From Chloroflexota bacterium (GTDB lineage: Bacteria; Chloroflexota; Limnocylindria; Limnocylindrales; CSP1-4), in NCBI GenBank assembly GCA_017881985.1, contig JADGQH010000127.1:1-8845 (forward strand): DNA of 8,845 nt, in the 5' to 3' direction. Numbering within the stretch: position 1 is the first letter of the stretch; every line of letters begins with the position of its first letter. A model generated the notes under the pieces. The model was given only the letters and a program-made list of their open reading frames with translations, was not told the DNA's origin and ran no database searches. Made by a program: the position numbers and the translations under genes. This document shows positions 1-6,517 of this stretch, piece after piece.

Positions 1-1191
1 CGCGCCGGTGAGCCCGCCCGGACCCGCGTCGGCGATCCCTCCCGGACCGGCGCCCACCGTTGCGAGGCGCGCGATCTCGGCAACCGACGGGTAGGCGGTG
101 CGCGTGGCGGCGGCCAGCACGAGCCGGGCGACCGCGTCCGCGGCTCCCGGCCGCGCCGCCGCCCGGGCGGCGGCGCTCATGGCAAGGTGGCCGGCCGGGT
201 CATCGAGCAGGTGGGCGGCCGCGACGAGCGCATCGGCATCGAAGTCCGCGTCGTCGACGACACGCGCGGCACCGGTCGCCGCGTATGCCTCGGCATTGGC
301 GCGCTGGTGGCCGGCCGCGTGGGGGTAGGGCACGCAGACCATCGGCAGGCCGAACGCGGCGGCCTCGGCCAGGGTCGAGGACCCGGCACGCCCGACCACG
401 AGGTCCGCCGCCGCCAGCGCCGCGGTCATCTCCTCGGCCAGGAAGGGATACGGGCGGTACCGGTCGCGGCGGTCGGTCGGCAGCGCGTCGCGGGCAGCCT
501 GCATCTCCGCGTAGCCAGCCTCTCCGGTGACGTGGAGGACCCAGCAGCGCTCGACGAGTCGTCCGAGCGCACCGCCGACCGCCTCGTTGAAGCGCCGGAC
601 GGCCTGGGATCCACCGAAGACCAGGAGCAGGCGCGGCCCCGCGGGGATCCCCAGCCGTTCACGGGCCGCTTCGCGATCGATCGTGCGCGGATCGCGGATC
701 GGCGTGCCCGTCACGTAGCAGCGCTCCGCGGCCAGGGCGGCGCAGCTCGCCTCGAAGCTCACCGCGACCACGTCCGCCAGGCGGGCGGTCGCGCGGACGC
801 TCCGGCCCGGCACCACGTTGCCCTCCCACAGGACGACCGGGATCCGCAGGACGCGGGCTGCGGCGAGGACCGGGATCGCGACGTAGCCGCCGCTCGTCAC
901 GATCGCGTCCGGCCGTGCGCGGACCAGCCGCCAGAGGGCCTGCGGGAACGATGCCGCGAGGCGGAGTGGATCGAGGACGAGGTGGACGTCCCGGCCGGCG
1001 CTCCGCAGCGAGCGCAGGGCGAGCCGCGAGAACGGAATCCCCGATTCCGGGACGATCTCCGCCTCCAGGCCGCGGTACCCGCCGATCCAGGCCAGGTCAG
1101 GCGCGGCCGGCAGGGCGCGGAGCGAGCGGGCGACGGCCAGGGCCGGGTAGATGTGCCCGCCCGTGCCGCCTGCCGCGATCACCACTCGCAT
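1..1191 (-). CDS. murG: MurG: UDP-GlcNAc:lipid I N-acetylglucosaminyltransferase (3' end beyond window)
   Basis: MurG transfers GlcNAc from UDP-GlcNAc to lipid I on the cytoplasmic membrane face, making lipid II. I translated 397 codons from the ATG to the window edge without a stop. The N-terminal GT-B domain has GGTGGH at residues 8-13, the SGGYVAIP loop near 99-106 and WEGNVVPG at 122-129, where most homologues have HEQN. The second domain has GTPIR near 161-165, FGGSQA near 192-197, GRAGSSTLAEA at 267-277 (E276 matches the family's UDP-binding Glu) and PYPHAAGHQRANA at 288-300. Family members are usually about 350-370 residues. This one is already 397 with a Gly/Pro/Ala-rich end (TVGAGPGGIADAGPG), so it has a C-terminal extension of unknown length. 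The ATG is fixed by the motif eight residues in and by a GGAGG site 8 nt upstream. It overlaps the end of ftsW by 95 nt in another frame. Assignment is secure; only the 3' end is missing. Confidence 0.97.
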   Translation of the reverse strand, partial: MRVVIAAGGTGGHIYPALAVARSLRALPAAPDLAWIGGYRGLEAEIVPESGIPFSRLALRSLRSAGRDVHLVLDPLRLAASFPQALWRLVRARPDAIVTSGGYVAIPVLAAARVLRIPVVLWEGNVVPGRSVRATARLADVVAVSFEASCAALAAERCYVTGTPIRDPRTIDREAARERLGIPAGPRLLLVFGGSQAVRRFNEAVGGALGRLVERCWVLHVTGEAGYAEMQAARDALPTDRRDRYRPYPFLAEEMTAALAAADLVVGRAGSSTLAEAAAFGLPMVCVPYPHAAGHQRANAEAYAATGAARVVDDADFDADALVAAAHLLDDPAGHLAMSAAARAAARPGAADAVARLVLAAATRTAYPSVAEIARLATVGAGPGGIADAGPGGLTGA

Positions 1192-2449
1192 CCACCCATC
1201 CTCCGTGTGCCGCGGTCTCGCGGGAGATCGAGAGCAGGATGCCGACGGCCGCGAGGCTCACGATGAGCGACGAGCCCCCGGCAGAGACGAACGGCAGCGT
1301 GATCCCCGTGACGGGGAGCAGCGTCACGACCACGCCGATGTTCACGAATGCCTGGACGCAGAGATACGCCGTGATGCCCGCCGCGAGCAGCGCCCCGAAC
1401 GTGTCGGGTGCGGCCAGCGAGATGCGCATCCCGCGCCAGGCAAGCAGCATGAACGCGATCACCACGAGGGACGCACCCACGAAGCCGAACTCCTGGCCGA
1501 CGACGGCGAAGATGTAGTCGTTGTGGGCGTTCGGCAGGATGATCCCGCCGGCGGCGGCGCGGTCGCCGAGGCCGGCACCGAAGAGGCCGCCCAGCCCGAG
1601 CGCCAGGAGGCCCTGAACACTGTGGAAGCCGGTCGTGAGCGCGGTGTCGAACGGATTCTCGAATGCTTGTAGCCGCTCGAGCTGGTAATCCTTGAGGAAC
1701 AGTGCGGCGGCCAGCACCGCGCCCCCGCCGAGGGCAAGGATGCCGAACGGGTTGCCGCCGGCCACGAAGAGCATGACGACGACCGTGACGCCGAGGACGG
1801 CCGTGGACCCGAGGTCGGGCGACTTGAAGATCAGGACCAGGAACGGCGCGACGATGACGATGAACGGGACCAGCCCGCCCCGGATCGAGCCGATCGCGGC
1901 GCCCCGGCGCGCCATCCAGTGGGCGATGTAGACGACCAGGGCGAGCTTGGCAAACTCCCCGGGCTGGATCACGGGAATGCCGGGGAGCTTGAGCCACTGC
2001 GTCGAGCCGCTGACCTCGACGCGCCACGGCGAGAAGAGCACGAGGGCCAGCAGGATGCCCGCGCCCACCAGCGCCGGCATCGAGAGGAGCCGGAGCCAGC
2101 GGTAGTCCGAGCGCATCGCGATGAGCATGCCAACCATCCCGACCGCCGCCCAGACCGACTGCGGGCCTACCGTGGCGAGCGTGCCGTCGCCGTCCGCGTA
2201 GCCGGCCATCGCCGAGCTCGAGTAGACCATCAGGATGCCGAGGCCGGTCAGGGCCACGACAATGGCGAGCACAATCGCGTCCGGCGCGTGGCGCTCGCGC
2301 GCATCGACGGGAGCGGCCAGGCCCCCGCTCGCCGGCGCTCGCGAGACGGCGGGCGCGCGGGGCACGGGAATCGTCCGGGCGACGGCCGGCAGGCGCGCCG
2401 GAGCCATCCCTCCAGCGCCCGCCGCGCGCCTGGCGTGGGTGATGGCCAT
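1097..2449 (-). CDS. ftsW: FtsW: SEDS-family septal peptidoglycan glycosyltransferase
   Basis: FtsW polymerises lipid II into glycan strands at the septum together with its class B PBP partner (FtsI, encoded upstream). The 450-residue product has a Pro/Ala/Arg-rich cytoplasmic N-terminus of about 55 residues, then roughly ten hydrophobic segments between about 57 and 408. SEDS signatures are YSSSA at 76-80, IQPGEFAKL at 161-169, KSPDLGS at 209-215, LPNAHNDYIFAVVGQEFG at 305-322 and PFVSAGGSS at 386-394. D311 aligns with the catalytic Asp of the family's HTDFIFA motif; the usual Glu of LPE is Asn here. The start is the ATG two bases after the murD stop. A second in-frame ATG at 2407 has GGAGG only 1 nt away, too close to favour it. 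The last 30 or so residues (Arg/Pro/Gly-rich) are read from the start of murG in another frame, so the C-terminus is the least certain part. The family call is secure. Confidence 0.95.
   Translation of the reverse strand: MAITHARRAAGAGGMAPARLPAVARTIPVPRAPAVSRAPASGGLAAPVDARERHAPDAIVLAIVVALTGLGILMVYSSSAMAGYADGDGTLATVGPQSVWAAVGMVGMLIAMRSDYRWLRLLSMPALVGAGILLALVLFSPWRVEVSGSTQWLKLPGIPVIQPGEFAKLALVVYIAHWMARRGAAIGSIRGGLVPFIVIVAPFLVLIFKSPDLGSTAVLGVTVVVMLFVAGGNPFGILALGGGAVLAAALFLKDYQLERLQAFENPFDTALTTGFHSVQGLLALGLGGLFGAGLGDRAAAGGIILPNAHNDYIFAVVGQEFGFVGASLVVIAFMLLAWRGMRISLAAPDTFGALLAAGITAYLCVQAFVNIGVVVTLLPVTGITLPFVSAGGSSLIVSLAAVGILLSISRETAAHGGWVDASGDRGRRHGRAHLPGPGRRPLAPRPAGRA
1200..1204 (-). promoter_or_regulatory. 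Shine-Dalgarno site of murG
   Basis: A perfect GGAGG lies 8 nt upstream of the murG ATG, inside the ftsW coding region. It is the only well-placed strong Shine-Dalgarno sequence I find in the window; the other internal genes seem to rely on coupled stop/start junctions. It supports independent ribosome loading on murG, consistent with the ftsW stop lying 95 nt downstream of the murG start, where simple termination-reinitiation coupling is unlikely. Confidence 0.75.
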
Positions 2450-2451
2450 CG

Positions 2452-4053
2452 TCAGTTGCCCCGGTCCGGGCCGGCCGAAGCGGCGGCCGAGGCGGCAGTC
2501 GCCGCAGCCGTCGAGGCGGCAGTCGCCGCGGCGGCGACCCGGGCGACCGCAAGCTTGAAGGCGCGACCGCGGGCGGCGTAGTCGGGGAACTGGTCGAAGC
2601 TCGCCGCGGCCGGGCTGAGGAGCACCGTTGCCACGCTGCCCGGCGCGGCGCCGGCAAGGAGCTCGCGGGCGAGGGCGTCGGCGCGCGGGACGGCGATCTC
2701 GAGCGTCCCGGCCTCCTCGACGCGCGCACATCCGGCCTCCCGGAAGAGCGCCGCGAGCGTCGGCCCGGACTCCCCGATGAGGACTGCGGCAGCGGCACGC
2801 TCGGCGACCACGGGGGCGAGTGCCCGCAGGTCAACGCCCTTGTCGCGGCCACCCGCGATGAGGACGAGCGGGGCATCGAAGCTGCGCAGCGCGGCGACCA
2901 CGGCGTCGGGTTGGGTGCCCTGCGAATCGTTGACGAAGCGGACGCCGTCCACCAGGCCCACCGGCTCGAGGCGATGCTCGACGCCCTCGAACGTCGCCGC
3001 GGCAGCGCGGATGGCGTCCGGCGCCAGCCCGAAGAGGAGCCCCACGGCCACGCCGGCCAGGAGGTTTGCGAGATTGTGACGACCGGGCAGCGAGAACTCC
3101 CCGACCGGCATGATCCGGCCCGCCGGCCCCGTCCATGCCGGGCCGCCGCCGACGATCGGCAGCCGCTCAACACCCGCGGTGACCACCCAGCCGTCCACGA
3201 TCCCGACCCCGCCGCCGATCGGGTGTTCAAGCCGGTAGCAGACCGCCGGGGCGGTCCCCAGGCCCGCGTAGCCGCCGACGACCGGGTCGTCGAGGTTGAG
3301 GACGAGCGCACCGTCCGGATCGACCAGCTCTGCGAGGCGCCGCTTCACCGCGCGGTAGGCCGCCAGGGACCCGTGGCGATCCAGGTGATCAGCGGTGACA
3401 TTCGTGTAGACAGCCACGGTCGTACCGCGCGTCAGGCTCGGCAGCTGCAGCTCGGAGAGCTCGACGACGACGCGGTGCTCCGGGGTGAGCTCGGTCACGC
3501 GGTCGATCAGCGGCACGCCGATGTTCCCGCCGAGCACGACCGGATGCGAGGGATCCGCGGCGAGGAGGTGGGCGATGAGCGACGCGGTGGTGGTCTTTCC
3601 CTTCGTCCCGGTGACCCCGATCGTGGGAGCCGGGCAGAGGCGAAGCGTCAGGTCCGGCTCCGAGACGAGGGCGGGTGCACCCGGGTCGCCGCCGGCGCGG
3701 CGTGCCGCCAGGCCGTCGAGCGCGGCCCGGAGGCGGGGTTCCGTGGTCGGGAACCCGGGCGTGATCGACGGCGAGAACGCGACGAGCGCGGCGTCATCCC
3801 AGGCCGAAGACGGGTCGACCTCGGGCCCGGCCAGGAGCCTGATCGACCTCCCGTCGAGCTCTGCGAGCCGGTCGCCGAGCGCAGCTTCGGGCTTGCCGTC
3901 ATACACGGTGACCGCGGCGCCGGCGCCGGCGAGGAACCGCGCCAGCCCGACCCCGGTCCGCGCCAGCCCCAGCACCGTCACCGGTACCCCGGCAAGCGCG
4001 CCGGCGCGAACCCCTGCGAGGGTCAGCGCGTCGAGGTCGAACGGGGTCGTCAT
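2452..4053 (-). CDS. murD: MurD: UDP-MurNAc-L-alanine:D-glutamate ligase
   Basis: MurD is a cytoplasmic ATP-dependent ligase that adds D-Glu to UDP-MurNAc-L-Ala. The 533-residue product is longer than the usual 430-480. The N-terminal UDP-binding Rossmann domain carries GLARTG at 29-34. The central ATPase domain has the P-loop GTKGKTT at 149-155, GGNIG at 175-179, ELSELQL at 198-204 (usually ELSSFQL) and TNVTADHLDRHGS at 217-229; K237 is in the position of the carbamylated Lys. The C-terminal domain starts around HRLEP at 360-364, then NDSQGTQPDA at 375-384 (most MurD proteins have NDSKATN), AGGRDKG at 400-406 and SPAAASFDQFPDYAARG at 480-496. After residue 505 comes an Ala/Thr/Ser tail of about 25 residues with an internal 24-nt repeat. 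The ATG lies 2 nt after the mraY stop, and the gene stops 2 nt before ftsW. The variant residues lie outside the P-loop, so I expect activity. Assignment is secure. Confidence 0.97.
   Translation of the reverse strand: MTTPFDLDALTLAGVRAGALAGVPVTVLGLARTGVGLARFLAGAGAAVTVYDGKPEAALGDRLAELDGRSIRLLAGPEVDPSSAWDDAALVAFSPSITPGFPTTEPRLRAALDGLAARRAGGDPGAPALVSEPDLTLRLCPAPTIGVTGTKGKTTTASLIAHLLAADPSHPVVLGGNIGVPLIDRVTELTPEHRVVVELSELQLPSLTRGTTVAVYTNVTADHLDRHGSLAAYRAVKRRLAELVDPDGALVLNLDDPVVGGYAGLGTAPAVCYRLEHPIGGGVGIVDGWVVTAGVERLPIVGGGPAWTGPAGRIMPVGEFSLPGRHNLANLLAGVAVGLLFGLAPDAIRAAAATFEGVEHRLEPVGLVDGVRFVNDSQGTQPDAVVAALRSFDAPLVLIAGGRDKGVDLRALAPVVAERAAAAVLIGESGPTLAALFREAGCARVEEAGTLEIAVPRADALARELLAGAAPGSVATVLLSPAAASFDQFPDYAARGRAFKLAVARVAAAATAASTAAATAASAAASAGPDRGN
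2488..2529 (-). repeat. 18-nt direct repeat, 24-nt period, in the 3' end of murD
   Basis: The same 18 bases (plus-strand CGAGGCGGCAGTCGCCGC) occur at 2488-2505 and 2512-2529, separated by 6 nt. The period of 24 nt keeps frame and encodes two copies of an Ala-Thr-Ala-Ala-Ser unit in the alanine-rich C-terminal tail of MurD. It looks like a small in-frame duplication in a flexible tail beyond the last conserved MurD motif. Low-complexity GC-rich sequence makes chance or slippage the likely origin. Confidence 0.7.
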
Positions 4054-4055
4054 CG

Positions 4056-5033
4056 TCAGACCAGCCGCTGGAGGGTGGCCAGGAAGAGCGTCACGCCCAG
4101 CAGCCCCGCGAGCGCCCCCACGATCCAGAAGCGGAGCGTGATCTTCGTCTCGGGCCAGCCGCCAAGCTCGTAGTGATGGTGGAGCGGGCTCATCCGGAAG
4201 ATCCGCCTGCCGTGCGTCGCCTTGAAATAGGCGACCTGGAGGAGGACCGAGCCCGCCTCCACGACGAAGATGATCCCGATGAGCGGGAGGATCAGGATCT
4301 GCCCCGTGATCAGCGAGATGACCGCCAGCGTCGCCCCCAGGCTCAGGGATCCCGAGTCGCCCATGAAGATCTGGGCCGGGTGGACGTTGAACCACAGGAA
4401 GCCCAGCAACCCGCCGATCAGGAGCGAGCTGAGGATCGCGAGGTTCGGCTGGGCGGGACTGTTGAGCAGGGCGATGATCAGGAATGAGACGAAGGCGAAG
4501 ATCAGGGTCCCCCCGGCCAGCCCGTCGAGGCCGTCGGTGAGGTTGACGCCGTTGCTCATGGCCACGATCGCGAAGGCCGCGAACGCGATATAGAGCCACG
4601 GTGCGATCGGCACCGCGCCCACGAACGGGACGCCCACGGCCACGATGTCGTACGTGCGCTGGATCTGCCACGCCGCGAAGACCGCGACCGCCGTCTGCCA
4701 CAGGAGCTTCTGGCGCGCCCGGATCCCGTCGCCCGTCCGCGCGTTGAGCCAGTCGTCCGCGAAGCCCAGCGCGCCCACCAGGCCGAGCGCCGCCAGCGGG
4801 GCGAACGTGGAGGCGTCGACGAGATTGAAGACGAGCGCGAGCGCTCCGACGACCATGATCAGGAGGGTTCCCCCGGCGGTGGGCGTCCCGCCCTTGACCT
4901 GGTGGCTCTCCGGCCCGTCCATCCGGATCTGCTTGGCGAACCCGGCCCAGCGCATCAGCCGGATGTAGGCCGGCATCAGGATCACGATGATGGCGAACGC
5001 GAGCAGGATCGCCTGGATCAGCTCGACGGTCAC
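4056..5033 (-). CDS. mraY: MraY: phospho-MurNAc-pentapeptide transferase
   Basis: MraY is an integral membrane transferase that moves phospho-MurNAc-pentapeptide from its UDP carrier to undecaprenyl phosphate, giving lipid I. The 325-residue product is of normal length and is largely hydrophobic, with about ten membrane segments. Family motifs are all present: KGGTPTAGG at 47-55, the Mg-binding FADDW at 91-95 (D93, D94), NLTDGLDGLAGG at 164-175 (D167, D170), FMGDSGSL at 223-230 (D226) and HHHYELGGWPE at 285-295. The start is a GTG that shares a GTGA with the murF stop codon. No clear Shine-Dalgarno precedes it, so translation is probably coupled to murF. The stop is 2 nt before murD. I see nothing unusual in the active-site residues. 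Confidence 0.98.
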   Translation of the reverse strand: MTVELIQAILLAFAIIVILMPAYIRLMRWAGFAKQIRMDGPESHQVKGGTPTAGGTLLIMVVGALALVFNLVDASTFAPLAALGLVGALGFADDWLNARTGDGIRARQKLLWQTAVAVFAAWQIQRTYDIVAVGVPFVGAVPIAPWLYIAFAAFAIVAMSNGVNLTDGLDGLAGGTLIFAFVSFLIIALLNSPAQPNLAILSSLLIGGLLGFLWFNVHPAQIFMGDSGSLSLGATLAVISLITGQILILPLIGIIFVVEAGSVLLQVAYFKATHGRRIFRMSPLHHHYELGGWPETKITLRFWIVGALAGLLGVTLFLATLQRLV

Positions 5034-6517
5034 GCCGGGATCCCGGCGCGGAGGGCGTCCACGATCGACTCGAGGGCGGCCCCGCGCGACGCCTTGACGA
5101 GCACCGCGTCCCCGGGCCGGAGGATCGCCCGGAGGACCTCGATCGCGGCCGCGCGGTCGGAGACCCGATGGACGTGCGACGCCGCCAGCCCGGCCGCAAC
5201 GGCGCCGTCCGCGATGCCGCGCGCGCCGTCTCCGACCACGACGAGCTCGGTCACGCCGCGGCCCGCGGCCTCGCCGACGACGCGATGGCTCGCGGCGTGC
5301 GCGTCGCCCAGCTCGAGCATCTCGCCGAGGACCGCGATCGGACGGCCCGGCAGCGAGGCGAGCACCTCGAGCGCCGCGAGAACCGCGGGGGGCGAGGCGT
5401 TGTAGGTGTCGTCGAGGATCGTGAGGCCGGGTGCTGCCACGATCGCGCCCCGGTGGGCGGAGGCCGACGCCCAGCCCGTCGCCAGGCCGGCCGCGATCGC
5501 CTCGTCGGGGATGCCGGCGAGCAGCCCCACGGCAGCAGCGGCAAGGGCGTTCTGGACGCTGTGGCGGCCCAGCGCCGCGATCTCGACCGCGAAGCGCGTC
5601 CGCTGCGGCGCGCGCGCCACCAGGTCGAAGGTCATGCCACGGAGACCGCGCGCGACGACCCGGTCGGCGGTCACGTCCGCGTCCGCCGCGAAGCCATAGC
5701 GGATCACGGATGCGCGCGTACGCGACCCGAACAGGCGCACCCGCTCGTCGTCCGCGTTGAGGACCGCCGTGCCGTCCCCTGGCAGCGCCTCCACCAGCTC
5801 CGCCTTTGCCCGCTCGATCGCGTCCAGGCTGCCGGCCCGCTCCTGGTGGACCGGCGCGATCGAGGTCACGACGCCGATCTCCGGCCGCGCGAGACGGGCG
5901 AGCGTCGCGATCTCGCCCCCGACGTACATCCCCATCTCGAGGACGGCGGCCCGATGGACGGGCCCCAGGCGCAGGAGTGTCAGGGGCAGCCCGACCTCGT
6001 TGTTCGCGTTGCCCTCGCTCTTCAACGTCGGAAGCGCGGCGGCGAGGACGGCGGCGGTCGCGTCCTTCGTCGACGTCTTGGCGAGGCTGCCCGTGATCCC
6101 GACGACGAGCGGGTCGAACCGCGCCCGCCAGGCGGCCGCGATGGCCTGGAGGCCGAGGAGCGTGTCGGCCACGCGGACGATGGACGCGTCTCCCATCGCC
6201 CGGAGGGCGGCGTCGTCGACCGGGTGGCTCACGAGCACGGCGGCGGCCCCGGCGGCGACCGCGGCGGCGAGGAAGTGGTGGCCGTCCGTCCGATCGCCCG
6301 GCAGGGCGACGAAGAGGTTGCCGGGCTCGACCACCCGCGAGTCCACCGCGCCGCCCCGGATCGGTCGCCCGGCATCGCGAAGCAGCGTCCCGCCGGTCGC
6401 TGCGACGAGATCGGCGGCACGCATCGCGGGAGCGGCAGCCGGCTGGGTCGGGTCGCCGCCCCCGCCGGGCGCCGGCACGGTGCTCACGCCGGGGAGTGTC
6501 GCACAGGGTGCGCTCAC
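5030..6517 (-). CDS. murF: MurF: UDP-MurNAc-tripeptide:D-alanyl-D-alanine ligase
   Basis: MurF is a cytoplasmic ATP-dependent ligase that adds D-Ala-D-Ala to the UDP-MurNAc tripeptide. Numbering from a GTG at 6517 gives 495 residues. The substrate-binding domain starts near MRAADLVAATGG (32-43), with DSRVVEPGNLFVALPG at 59-74. The ATPase domain has the P-loop-like GITGSLAKTSTK at 140-151 (usually GSxGKT), NANNEVGLP at 170-178 and EMGMYVGGE at 194-202. The C-terminal part has DDTYNASP at 369-376, VLGEMLELGD at 396-405 and KASRG at 475-479. DDTYNASP and NNE distinguish it from MurE. The start is unsure: the 6517 GTG shares GTGA with the ftsI stop, whereas the family's usual start corresponds to the ATG at 6424 (464 residues); the 31 extra residues are Pro/Gly/Ala-rich. 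Neither has a good Shine-Dalgarno. It sits directly after ftsI, where murE would normally be. Confidence 0.95.
   Translation of the reverse strand: MSAPCATLPGVSTVPAPGGGGDPTQPAAAPAMRAADLVAATGGTLLRDAGRPIRGGAVDSRVVEPGNLFVALPGDRTDGHHFLAAAVAAGAAAVLVSHPVDDAALRAMGDASIVRVADTLLGLQAIAAAWRARFDPLVVGITGSLAKTSTKDATAAVLAAALPTLKSEGNANNEVGLPLTLLRLGPVHRAAVLEMGMYVGGEIATLARLARPEIGVVTSIAPVHQERAGSLDAIERAKAELVEALPGDGTAVLNADDERVRLFGSRTRASVIRYGFAADADVTADRVVARGLRGMTFDLVARAPQRTRFAVEIAALGRHSVQNALAAAAVGLLAGIPDEAIAAGLATGWASASAHRGAIVAAPGLTILDDTYNASPPAVLAALEVLASLPGRPIAVLGEMLELGDAHAASHRVVGEAAGRGVTELVVVGDGARGIADGAVAAGLAASHVHRVSDRAAAIEVLRAILRPGDAVLVKASRGAALESIVDALRAGIPA

Noticed and set aside
1179..3311. A 710-codon minus-strand frame across murD and ftsW
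   Set aside because: It is an alternate frame of both genes, has Arg/Pro/Ser-rich composition, and contains none of the MurD or FtsW motifs.
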